Below, in pieces: positions 51,499 through 59,219 of a DNA stretch of 64,000 nucleotides (positions are counted from its first letter, which is position 1; the number at the start of each line of letters is the position of its first letter). Origin of the DNA: Beijerinckiaceae bacterium. Its GTDB lineage: Bacteria > Pseudomonadota > Alphaproteobacteria > Rhizobiales > Beijerinckiaceae. The translations under genes were made by a program, and so were the position numbers. Below the pieces are notes generated by a model, which had not been told where the DNA came from, did not search any database, and worked only from the letters and a program-made list of their open reading frames with translations. The stretch lies in the NCBI GenBank assembly GCA_947370975.1, contig CANBNG010000009.1, positions 1 to 64,000 on the forward strand, in the 5' to 3' direction.

Positions 51499-52515
51499 CT
51501 ATTTCTTCTCGAGCTTCGCGAAATTCGCCGCGATGCGCTGGAGCAGATAATCCATTGCTGTGATTGGCTCATATTTCTTCTTCGGGCCCTGCACGATGGC
51601 ATCGCGATTGGCCTGCGCGAAGAAGGCAATCGAATAGCGCGGCCCCTGATATTCATCGGGCTTTGGCATGCGCACGCGATGCAGCGTCGATTGCAGTTCA
51701 TCATCACTCCAGCGCATCAGCATGTCGCCGATGTTGCAGGTAATCGTGCCCGGCGTCGGCTCGACGCTTGTCCATTCCTGCGAGGAAAATTCCTTGCCCG
51801 GACAAACCTGCAAACCACCCTGCCCTGCGCGTTGATGCAGCAAGGTCAGACAGTCGTAATCGGTATGCGCGCCCGCGCGCCAGAGATCGAAATCGGCCGG
51901 CTTGGCATCTTCCATGGGCAGATAATGCAACAGCCGCAGCGTACTCTGATATTCGGGCGAGGCAGGATCGTGCCGCTGCGTGAAAAATGCCTCGTCGAAG
52001 CCCATCTTCAGCGCAAAGCACGACAGGACTTTCATGCCCACGTCCCAATTGCGGCATTCAAAATCTGCCATAAGCTTCACGAACCCTGCGCATTCGGCTT
52101 CCGTGGGATAGAGATCTTGCATGCGCGGCTTGGTGATCTGGTAGGATTCCTTGCGGTCGGCGGTGCCGGTGGAGGGACGCACCTGAGCCATGAATTCCCA
52201 ACCGGAATTGGTGCCCTTCAACATCGGATATTGCGCCTTCACCTCATTGGGCATGGCGAAGAATTTTTCCGACATGGCGAAAGCAGCGTCGATTTCCGCC
52301 TGCGGAATGCCGTGATTGATCAGCTGGAAGAAACCGGACTCGGTTGAGGCTTCCCAGAGCTGGTCGGCAATCTCCTGCTTGCGCGCGGCAAAATCAGACA
52401 GGTCAATCTGCTTGATTGCGCGCGTCTTCTCATGGCCCGCGCCGCCAATGGTGGTTTCCTTCTGCAATTCCGCCAGGCTGAAATCGGCGGCTGTTCTGAC
52501 ATTGTTCGTCTGCAT
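51499..52515 (-). CDS. 2-oxoglutarate/Fe(II)-dependent oxygenase, isopenicillin-N-synthase-like (2)
   Basis: This 338-residue oxygenase has the iron triad H217-x-D219 ... H279 (GAHTDYDCLT and TLHRVRMP) and the 2-oxoglutarate-binding R293-x-S295 (RYSIAFF). The N-terminal DIOX_N region contains GFFQLINHGIPQ. It is related to, but clearly distinct from, the enzyme at 43516, so the island carries two separate oxidation steps or substrates. A GGAGACC site precedes the ATG. It lies between the AtzB/8-oxoguanine-deaminase-like amidohydrolase (131 bases upstream) and the importer operon, on the same strand. Confidence 0.92.
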   Translation of the reverse strand: MQTNNVRTAADFSLAELQKETTIGGAGHEKTRAIKQIDLSDFAARKQEIADQLWEASTESGFFQLINHGIPQAEIDAAFAMSEKFFAMPNEVKAQYPMLKGTNSGWEFMAQVRPSTGTADRKESYQITKPRMQDLYPTEAECAGFVKLMADFECRNWDVGMKVLSCFALKMGFDEAFFTQRHDPASPEYQSTLRLLHYLPMEDAKPADFDLWRAGAHTDYDCLTLLHQRAGQGGLQVCPGKEFSSQEWTSVEPTPGTITCNIGDMLMRWSDDELQSTLHRVRMPKPDEYQGPRYSIAFFAQANRDAIVQGPKKKYEPITAMDYLLQRIAANFAKLEKK

Positions 52516-52647
52516 GACTTGGTCTCCGTTTGATGGTGGCGGAACGTCCGCTGATGCAAGGGAGCAATGACCGACGCCGACGGCGTTGACTGCTTCTACT
52601 CCTGTGAAGAAAGCTGGGCTGGCGCGCCCTTGGAGCCAGGGTCCTCC

Positions 52648-54018
52648 TTAGTTGGATAGCCGCGCAATGCGGGTGACAACACGCTCGGCATCGGCGGCAA
52701 GTTGGGCCATGTCGAGCCAGGGCAATTTGCCATCGCGCACGATCTCGCGCCCCTGCACGAAGGAATGGCGCACATGCGCGCTGCCGGCCGAAATGACAGG
52801 ACCGACCAGAAGATCCAGCTGGCCGAGATAGCGCGGCGCGGTGAGATCGAAGAGCACAATATCGGCTGCCTTGCCGACCTCGATCGTGCCCGTATCGTCC
52901 AGCCCCAGAATGCGCGCACCGCCGCCGGTCGCCCATTCAAGCGCGGTTTCGGCGGTGAGCGCGCCTGCGCCCTTGGATGCGCGGTGGACGCTGAAAGCGG
53001 TATAAAGCGCAGAGATCATGTCGGCCGCTTCATTGGCCGCCGCGCCATCGACCGCGAGCGACACATTGCCGCCGAGCTTTGACAATGTGTCGGCAGGCGC
53101 AATGCCCGAGCCCAGCCGCGCATTGGCCTGCGGACAATGCGCCATGCCTGTGCCCGTCTCAAACAGCATCCGCACTTCGCTCTCATCCGCCGTTGTCAGA
53201 TGCGCAAACCAGACATCGGGTCCAAGGAAATCATATTTCGCCACCCAATGAATCGGCCGCATGCCGTATTTCGACATGGTGAAATCGTCGTAATCGGTCG
53301 TCTCAGACAGATGGGAATGCAGGCGCAGCCCCATGGAGCGCGCCGCATGGGCGAGATCGCGCAATTCGCCGGGCTCAAGCGAGAAGGTTGGCGTCGTTGG
53401 CGCGAAGACCACGCGGCTCATGGAATTGGGCGAAGGATCGTGCCAGCGTTTCGCGGTCGCGGTAACAGAGCGCACCATCTCATCGAGCGTTTCGAGCGGC
53501 ATGGGCACGGTATTGTCTTCGTCGAAATTGCGCCCCTTGGTGGCCCCGCCACGACAGAGCACAAAGCGCACGCCAAATTGCGCGGCGGTCTCGAAGAGAA
53601 TTTCGGCCGGATCGAAATCATAGGATTTCGAGAAAATATAATGATGGTCGGCAATCGTGGTCGCACCCGAGAGGGCAAGTTCTGCCATGCCGATGCGGGC
53701 GGAAACGCGCAGCGCCTCCTCGTCGATCTTGTCCCAATAGGAATAGGGAACAAGGCGCAGCCATTTCGCCAGACTCTCGTTGATGCCAGCCGGCACAGCC
53801 TTCAGCACGCTCTGGAACAGATGATGATGCGTGTTGACGAGGCCAGGCGTGACCACACAGCCTGTGCCGTCGATGATCTTTTCACCAGGCTCGGGCGTCA
53901 GCGCGCCAATCTCGGCAATGCGACCTTGTCGCACGCGAATATCTCCATGGCTGCGTGCGGCCTCTCCCTTCAGCCCGGTCAGAATGCCCTTGGCGCCTGT
54001 GATGAGAAAACTGGTCAT
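52648..54018 (-). CDS. ATZ/TRZ-type amidohydrolase, 8-oxoguanine deaminase/AtzB-like
   Basis: This 456-residue metal hydrolase has H64-x-H66 (LVNTHHHLFQSVLKA), LSGATTIADHHYIFS, LRLHSHLSETTDYDDF with the third His, VWFAHLTTADESE with the fourth, and LAVDGAAANEAADM, where the metal Asp is kept but the following residues differ from the GSASND of the 8-oxoguanine deaminase at 42052. It is thus a paralogue, probably a deaminase or amidohydrolase of a related purine, pyrimidine or triazine-like ring. Its ATG overlaps by ATGA the stop of a decayed permease fragment, showing that it was once in an operon with a second ABC transporter. AGGAGC precedes the ATG. Confidence 0.88.
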   Translation of the reverse strand: MTSFLITGAKGILTGLKGEAARSHGDIRVRQGRIAEIGALTPEPGEKIIDGTGCVVTPGLVNTHHHLFQSVLKAVPAGINESLAKWLRLVPYSYWDKIDEEALRVSARIGMAELALSGATTIADHHYIFSKSYDFDPAEILFETAAQFGVRFVLCRGGATKGRNFDEDNTVPMPLETLDEMVRSVTATAKRWHDPSPNSMSRVVFAPTTPTFSLEPGELRDLAHAARSMGLRLHSHLSETTDYDDFTMSKYGMRPIHWVAKYDFLGPDVWFAHLTTADESEVRMLFETGTGMAHCPQANARLGSGIAPADTLSKLGGNVSLAVDGAAANEAADMISALYTAFSVHRASKGAGALTAETALEWATGGGARILGLDDTGTIEVGKAADIVLFDLTAPRYLGQLDLLVGPVISAGSAHVRHSFVQGREIVRDGKLPWLDMAQLAADAERVVTRIARLSN

Positions 54019-54176
54019 GAGCGCTCCTTGAGCAGGCTCCAGGGGAAGAATATCTTTTGCGCAAGCGCAACAAGTTGAAAGAGCGTGAGCGACATCACCA
54101 TCAGCACAGCAAGCCCGGCCCAGGCTTCCGGCAGTTTGAACAGCGACGTCGAAAACTGGATCCACCACCGCGCCGA
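54015..54176 (-). pseudogene. Remnant of an ABC permease (NitT/TauT-type) C terminus
   Basis: Read in the frame ending at TGA 54015, this gives about 53 residues with WWIQFSTSLFKLPEAWAG followed by LAVLMVMSLTLFQLVALAQ and a PWSLLKERS end, the look of the last helix and tail of SsuC/TauC-like permeases. The frame meets a stop codon immediately upstream (54177-54179), so only the end of the gene is left. The ATGA overlap with the next gene indicates that the intact gene was the preceding member of the operon. Confidence 0.6.
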
Positions 54177-54544
54177 TTACGGCGAGCGCAGGGCACGAGT
54201 CTGGCGCTCGCACGCAGACCAAGTGTTGCGTCGCGCAGCGCCAAAGGCGCCCCGGATGCGGAGTTGTGGTCTTTTGGATTGAAGGCGCGCCAAGCGGTCA
54301 TAACCGTGCTCCAGAAGAACGGTGACGAGCAATGTCCTGGACGCAGTGTCCTGACCGCTTCTACTCGCCCTTTCCATGAAGCAACGCGCGTGCCAGCTCT
54401 TCGTGAAGGGCGGCTGCAGTATGGGCGACCCGGCCGCCTAAAGAAGCGCCATTCATTGATGAAAGGCCGCGCATTTGGTGCGCGGGTCGCGCCATGGATC
54501 CGGGGAAAGGCGCACGTGGGATGGCAATTCTCACCCGCCAGGCA
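54177..54544. other. Degraded segment without intact gene
   Basis: This 370-base stretch holds only short frames of unlikely composition on both strands. One minus-strand fragment (about 54361-54480) ends RVAHTAAALHEELARALLHG, which reads like a real protein tail, but I cannot assign it. Together with the permease remnant it looks like the scar of a deletion. Confidence 0.45.
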
Positions 54545-54636
54545 GCACCGTCATTGCGAGGCGCGAAGCGCCGTGGCAATCCATCTTTCCAACATCGGCA
54601 CGGTGGATTGCTTCGCTCCGCTCGCAATGACGGTGC
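54545..54636. repeat. Family A dispersed palindrome, copy 4
   Basis: Ends GCACCGTCATTGCGAG and CTCGCAATGACGGTGC are perfect 16-base inverted repeats; inner arms GCAATCCA and TGGATTGC also pair. It marks the boundary between the degraded segment and the aap operon. Confidence 0.85.
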
Positions 54637-54666
54637 CTGCTGGCGGCCAGCTCGGAGCTTGTGCCC

Positions 54667-55440
54667 TCAGTGCAGGATCTGGCTGAGGAACAGCTTGGTG
54701 CGCTCGTGCTGCGGGTGATTGAAGAACTCTTCGGGGCTATTGGCTTCCACGATCTGCCCGGCGTCCATGAAGATCACGCGATCGGCGACCTGCCGCGCGA
54801 AGCCCATCTCATGGGTGACGCAGAGCATGGTCATGCCCTCCTGGGCGAGCGACACCATGGTGTCGAGCACCTCTTTCACCATTTCAGGATCGAGCGCCGA
54901 GGTCGGCTCATCGAAGAGCATGATTTTCGGGCTCATGCAGAGCGAGCGGGCGATGGCGACACGCTGTTGCTGCCCCCCTGAGAGCTGGCCCGGATATTTA
55001 TGCGCCTGCTCAGGGATCTTCACGCGCGTCAGATAATGCATCGCAATCTCTTCGGCATCCGCCTTGCGCATCTTGCGCACCCAGATGGGTGCGAGCGTGC
55101 AATTTTCCAGAATGGTCAGATGCGGGAAAAGATTGAAATGCTGGAACACCATGCCGACATCGCGGCGCACTTCATCGATGCGCTTGAGATCGTTGGTCAG
55201 CTCGATCCCGTCCACGATGATGCGGCCTTGCTGATGCTCTTCAAGCCGGTTGATGCAGCGGATCACCGTCGATTTTCCGGAGCCCGAAGGCCCGCAGATC
55301 ACCAGTTTCTCGCCGCGCTTGACCGTGAGGTTGATATCGCGCAGCACGTGGAACTGCCCGAACCATTTGTTCATCCCGACAATTTCGACGGCCATTTCAT
55401 TTTGCACCGGCGTCGTGACGAGAGCTGCGGGAGCGGTCAT
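54667..55440 (-). CDS. aapP: General L-amino acid ABC transporter ATP-binding protein AapP
   Basis: This 257-residue ATPase has Walker A GPSGSGKST, Q-loop MVFQHFNLFPH, signature LSGGQQQR, Walker B IMLFDEPTSALD and switch VTHEMGFA, the PAAT-family pattern (GlnQ/GltL). With AapQ, AapM and AapJ it forms the broad-specificity amino-acid importer characteristic of rhizobia and relatives. AGGAGA precedes the ATG at 55440. It is the last gene of the operon. Confidence 0.95.
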   Translation of the reverse strand: MTAPAALVTTPVQNEMAVEIVGMNKWFGQFHVLRDINLTVKRGEKLVICGPSGSGKSTVIRCINRLEEHQQGRIIVDGIELTNDLKRIDEVRRDVGMVFQHFNLFPHLTILENCTLAPIWVRKMRKADAEEIAMHYLTRVKIPEQAHKYPGQLSGGQQQRVAIARSLCMSPKIMLFDEPTSALDPEMVKEVLDTMVSLAQEGMTMLCVTHEMGFARQVADRVIFMDAGQIVEANSPEEFFNHPQHERTKLFLSQILH

Positions 55441-55455
55441 CTTTATCTCCTGAAA

Positions 55456-56754
55456 CTAATGTCTGCGGCCGGCGGAAAGTCGCCGTTCCATCATGAGCGA
55501 ATAACGTGCCATGCCAAAGCAGAACACGAAATAGAACACTGCCGCGAAGACATAACCTGTCTTGGGAATATTGGGCCCGGCCCAGACCGGATCGGCGCTG
55601 GCAGCATCGATCGTGCGCAGGAAATCGAACACGCCGACCACCGCGACAAGCGTCGTATCCTTGAACAGACCGATGAAAATATTGACGATATTTGGGATCA
55701 CGAGGGTCAGCGCCTGCGGCAGGATGATGAGCCGCATCATCTGCCAATAGGAGAGCCCCAGCGCCATGGCGCCTTCATATTGGCTCTTGGGAATGGCCTG
55801 CAGCCCGCCGCGAATTTCCTCCGCCATATAGGCCGAGGCAAACAGCGCCACGCCGATGATGGGGCGCAGCAGGCGGTCGGGCGTCAGATAGTCTGGCACG
55901 AACAGCGGCAACATGGTGTTGGCCATGAAGAGCACCGTGATGAAGGGCACGCCGCGCACGAATTCGATGAAGATGATGGAAAAGAAACGCACTGCCGGCA
56001 GGCGAGAGCGCCGCCCGAGCGCGAGCAATGCCCCCGCCGGCAGCGAGACGACAATGCCGACTGTAGCCACCATCAGGCTGACAAAAATGCCGCCCCACAA
56101 ATTGGTATCGACACGCGGCAGTCCTGCCAGGGTCGAGCCCTGCAGCAGCAAAACAGCCAGCGGCGGATAGACTGCAAAGAAGCCCAGCGCGACAAGCGAT
56201 GTGCGCGCCTTGCCAAATTCAAGCACGCAGGCGAGCCCGATGCCAAAGGCCAGAACAGCGAGCTCACGCGCGGGCTCGCGCAGCACAGCCCCAAGCCCCG
56301 GCGTCAGCGCAAACATGAACAGCGGCACGCCGAGAATGAAGGCGAGACGACCAAGAGCGCCCTTGTTGCCAGCGGGCCAAAGCAGGCGCGCGGCCAGCAC
56401 CGCGCCGGTGAGCAGGCAGAGATCAACCCGCCAATGTTCGGCCTCCGGATAGGAGCCATAGCGGAAGAAATCGAGCTTGCGCTCGATAAAGGCCCAGCAG
56501 GCCCCCGTTCCCTGCACGCGGCAGGCGGCGCCGTCGGGCGCGCTCCAGACGGCATCGAGCAGGAAGAAGCGCACAAGCTCGGGCGTCATCCAGACGATCA
56601 GCGCAAGGAAGAGCAGAGCCAGCGTGCCCGAAATCCAGCCCGAGAATATATGCGCCCGCAACCAGGCCAGCGGCCCGGCAACGCTGATGGGTGCGCTGAG
56701 CCGCGGGGCCTCCTCGCGCCTGAGATAGAGAAGGTCAGTGCCCTGCCCGTCCAT
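55456..56754 (-). CDS. aapM: General L-amino acid ABC transporter permease AapM
   Basis: This 432-residue permease is much longer than ordinary PAAT permeases because of an N-terminal extension with additional helices, a feature of AapM. The C-terminal core (from about residue 220) has the EAA-like region KSQYEGAMALGLSYWQMMRLIILPQA, preceded by RGVPFITVLFMANTMLPLF. The gene starts one base after the aapQ stop. Confidence 0.95.
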   Translation of the reverse strand: MDGQGTDLLYLRREEAPRLSAPISVAGPLAWLRAHIFSGWISGTLALLFLALIVWMTPELVRFFLLDAVWSAPDGAACRVQGTGACWAFIERKLDFFRYGSYPEAEHWRVDLCLLTGAVLAARLLWPAGNKGALGRLAFILGVPLFMFALTPGLGAVLREPARELAVLAFGIGLACVLEFGKARTSLVALGFFAVYPPLAVLLLQGSTLAGLPRVDTNLWGGIFVSLMVATVGIVVSLPAGALLALGRRSRLPAVRFFSIIFIEFVRGVPFITVLFMANTMLPLFVPDYLTPDRLLRPIIGVALFASAYMAEEIRGGLQAIPKSQYEGAMALGLSYWQMMRLIILPQALTLVIPNIVNIFIGLFKDTTLVAVVGVFDFLRTIDAASADPVWAGPNIPKTGYVFAAVFYFVFCFGMARYSLMMERRLSAGRRH

Positions 56755-56755
56755 G

Positions 56756-57940
56756 TCAGCGCTCCACCAGCGCCTTGCGGCGGTTGTAGATATTCATGAT
56801 GAGGGCGGTCACGAGCGAGATGACGAGATAGACCGCCATGGTGATGGCAATCACCTGCACCGCCGCGCCCGTCTGGTTAAGCACCGTGCCGGCAAACACC
56901 TGCACGAGATCTGGGTAGCCGATGAAGACGGCCAGCGACGAGTTTTTCGTGAGATTGAGATATTGATTGGTCAGCGGCGGAATGATGACGCGCATCGCTT
57001 GGGGCATGGTCACGAGCTTGAGCGTCTGCGCCCGCGTCAGACCCAGCGCCAGCGCCGCTTCAGTCTGGCCATGCTGGACGGAGAGAATGCCCGCGCGAAC
57101 GATCTCGGCAATGAAGGCCGCCGTATAGAGCACGAGGCCCAGCAGCAGCGCGACAAACTCCGGCAGCACCCGCACGCCACCGCTGAAATTGAACCCGCGC
57201 AGCAGGGCGACATTGAAACTGAGCGGCGCACCCGCAAGCACGAACACCAGCGCGGGCAAGCCCACGACGAGCCCGAGGCTCACCCAGCCGACAGGAAGGA
57301 TCTGCCCCGTTTGGGCCTGACGCCGACGCGCGAAAAAGCGGAAGCCAAGGGCGAGAAGAACGCCGGCGACAGCCGCAGCCAGCACAAAGCCTGCGCCGGG
57401 CGCAAATTGCGGCTCGGGCAAAACCAGCCCGCGATTGTTGAGATAAATGCCAGCGCCCAGCGAAATGGAGTCGCGCGGATTGGGCAGCGGCTTCAGGACA
57501 GCGTTGTACCAGAACAGCAATTGCAGCAGCAGCGGCGTATTCCGCAGCACCTCGACATAGATCATCGCCAATTTCGCCACGACGAAATTCTGCGACAGGC
57601 GCGCGACGCCGATGAAGAAGCCGAGAAAAGTCGTCAGCACCACGCCGAGGGCCGACACCAACAGCGTGTTCCACAGCCCGACCCAGAAGGCGCGGCCATA
57701 AGTAGAGGCGGCTGTATATTCGATCAGGCTCTGGTTGATATCGAAACTTGCGACCCGATCCCAGAAGGCAAAATCCGTCGGAATTCCGCGCACGCGCATG
57801 TTGGTGCTGGCATTGACGATAGCCTCCCAGCCGAGAAAGCCGACAATCAGGATCAACACGCCCTGATAGATATAGCCACGCACGGCGGGATTGTTGAGCG
57901 GCGAGACCCGTGGTTGGAGATGCGCCTGCGCATCGCTCAT
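56756..57940 (-). CDS. aapQ: General L-amino acid ABC transporter permease AapQ
   Basis: This 394-residue permease has an extended N-terminal region with IYQGVLILIVGFLGWEAIVNAS, periplasmic GIPTDFAFWDRVASFDI, and a PAAT core with EVLRNTPLLLQLLFWYN and the coupling motif EAALALGLTRAQTLKLVTMPQAMRVIIPP, as in AapQ. The ATG at 57940 follows GGGGAC; an earlier in-frame ATG at 57985 is possible. It follows aapJ after a terminator-like hairpin. Confidence 0.95.
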   Translation of the reverse strand: MSDAQAHLQPRVSPLNNPAVRGYIYQGVLILIVGFLGWEAIVNASTNMRVRGIPTDFAFWDRVASFDINQSLIEYTAASTYGRAFWVGLWNTLLVSALGVVLTTFLGFFIGVARLSQNFVVAKLAMIYVEVLRNTPLLLQLLFWYNAVLKPLPNPRDSISLGAGIYLNNRGLVLPEPQFAPGAGFVLAAAVAGVLLALGFRFFARRRQAQTGQILPVGWVSLGLVVGLPALVFVLAGAPLSFNVALLRGFNFSGGVRVLPEFVALLLGLVLYTAAFIAEIVRAGILSVQHGQTEAALALGLTRAQTLKLVTMPQAMRVIIPPLTNQYLNLTKNSSLAVFIGYPDLVQVFAGTVLNQTGAAVQVIAITMAVYLVISLVTALIMNIYNRRKALVER

Positions 57941-58004
57941 CGCCAAGTCCCCGCCCAAGCCTTGCCGATTTTGCATGTCCGACACATTGGCAAAGCCTGT
58001 TTCT

Positions 58005-58041
58005 CAAGAAAGAAAAAGGGCGAGGCACACGGCCCCGCCCT
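58005..58041 (-). terminator. Attenuator-like hairpin between aapJ and aapQ
   Basis: On the minus strand, AGGGCG and CGCCCT arms with an inner GGC/GCC pairing are followed by TTTTTCTTTCTT. It lies just after the aapJ stop codon. Partial termination here would give more binding protein than membrane subunits, as is common for such operons. Confidence 0.75.
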
Positions 58042-58049
58042 GAAAGATA

Positions 58050-59078
58050 TCACCGCACCGGAGGCGCATATTGAATGCCGCCCTGCGACCAGAGCGCGTT
58101 GAGCCCGCGCTTGATTTTCAGCGGCGAGCCCTCGCCGACATTGCGGTTGAACACTTCGCCGTAATTGCCGACCGCCTTGACGATGCGATAGGCCCAATCC
58201 TTCGGCAGCCCGAGGCCCTTGCCGAAATCCCCCTCGCCGCCAAGCAGGCGACGCACTTCGGGGTTGGGAGATTTCAGCTGCTCGTCGACATTGCTCTTGG
58301 TCACGCCGAGTTCCTCGGCATTGATCATGGCGTAATGCGTCCAGCGCACGACATTGAACCATTGATCGTCGCCCTGGCGGACCGCCGGTCCCAGAGGCTC
58401 CTTGGAAATGATCTCGGGCAGCACGACATGCTCATCCGGGTTGACGAGCTTCAGGCGCGAACCATAGAGGCCCGAAGCATCCGTCGTATAGGCATCACAG
58501 CGGCCGGAATCATAGGCCTTCACGGCCTCGTTGATATCGGCGAAGGCGACCGCCTCATATTTCATGCCCTTGGTGCGGAAAAAGTCCGCCATGTTGAGTT
58601 CGGTCGTCGTACCCTGCTGCACGCAGATGGACGCGCCCGAAAGCTCAAGCGCGGAGGCGAGATTGAGCTTCTTGCGGATCATGAAGCCCTGGCCGTCAAA
58701 ATAATTGACGCCGGCCCAGAGCAGGCCGAGTTCAGCCTCGCGCGATTGCGTCCACGTGCCATTGCGCGAGAGCATGTCGATCTCGCCGGACTGAAGCGCA
58801 GTGAAACGATCCTTTGCCGTGAGGGGGATGAATTTGACCTTGGTCGGGTCGCCAAAGATGGCTGCGGCAACGCCCCGGCAGAGATCGACGTCGACGCCGG
58901 TCCAGTTCCCCTTGTCATCGGGCAGGCCAAAACCCGCGAGCCCGGTATTGCTGCCGCAGGTCAAAAAGCCCTTCTGCTTGACGAGTTCGAGGGTCTTGGA
59001 CCCCGTTTGCGCCTGAGCGGGCGCCAGAAGCGCCCCGATCGTTACGGCAGCCAGAAAAGTGGCGGCAAAAGCTTTCAT
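58050..59078 (-). CDS. aapJ: General L-amino acid ABC transporter substrate-binding protein AapJ
   Basis: This 342-residue periplasmic protein has a signal peptide (MKAFAATFLAAVTIGALLAPAQA) and the AapJ pattern: GFLTCGSNTGLAGFGLPDDKGNWTGVDVDLCRGVAAAIFGD, LSRNGTWTQSREAELGL, ICVQQGTTTELNMADFF and a C-terminal SQGGIQYAPPVR. It captures a wide range of L-amino acids. It is the first gene of the operon and divergent from the cystathionine beta-lyase gene. Confidence 0.96.
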   Translation of the reverse strand: MKAFAATFLAAVTIGALLAPAQAQTGSKTLELVKQKGFLTCGSNTGLAGFGLPDDKGNWTGVDVDLCRGVAAAIFGDPTKVKFIPLTAKDRFTALQSGEIDMLSRNGTWTQSREAELGLLWAGVNYFDGQGFMIRKKLNLASALELSGASICVQQGTTTELNMADFFRTKGMKYEAVAFADINEAVKAYDSGRCDAYTTDASGLYGSRLKLVNPDEHVVLPEIISKEPLGPAVRQGDDQWFNVVRWTHYAMINAEELGVTKSNVDEQLKSPNPEVRRLLGGEGDFGKGLGLPKDWAYRIVKAVGNYGEVFNRNVGEGSPLKIKRGLNALWSQGGIQYAPPVR

Positions 59079-59157
59079 CCGTCTGGACTCCCGATCTGGT
59101 CGATCGTTGAAAAATATGTCAGTCAATCGTGCGTCACGACGACAGTGGCAACGATTG

Positions 59158-59178
59158 CGCTTGTGTGTATCACAAGCG
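59158..59178. promoter_or_regulatory. Perfect inverted repeat upstream of metC
   Basis: CGCTTGTG - TGTAT - CACAAGCG is a perfect 8-bp inverted repeat in the 111-141-base gap between divergent aapJ and metC. It ends 11 bases before an ATG at 59190. It may be an operator or an RNA hairpin in the leader. Confidence 0.5.
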
Positions 59179-59219
59179 AGTTTCGTACCATGGTCAAGAG
59201 AAAGCAGACGGCGGGACAA

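Noticed and set aside
40451..54018. Classical atrazine or cyanuric acid pathway
   Set aside because: No AtzA/TrzN, AtzD or AtzF was found; the amidohydrolases match 8-oxoguanine deaminase and generic COG0402 proteins better.
54057..54686. 209-codon plus-strand frame in the scar region
   Set aside because: It runs antisense through a permease remnant and a family A repeat, with no protein-like pattern.
58071..59189. Long N-terminal extension of metC across aapJ on the opposite strand
   Set aside because: The extension is a shadow of aapJ in GC-rich DNA and has no family resemblance.
59079..59219. SAM-II or other riboswitch before metC
   Set aside because: The leader is short and shows only a simple hairpin; no pseudoknot-type conserved core was recognisable.
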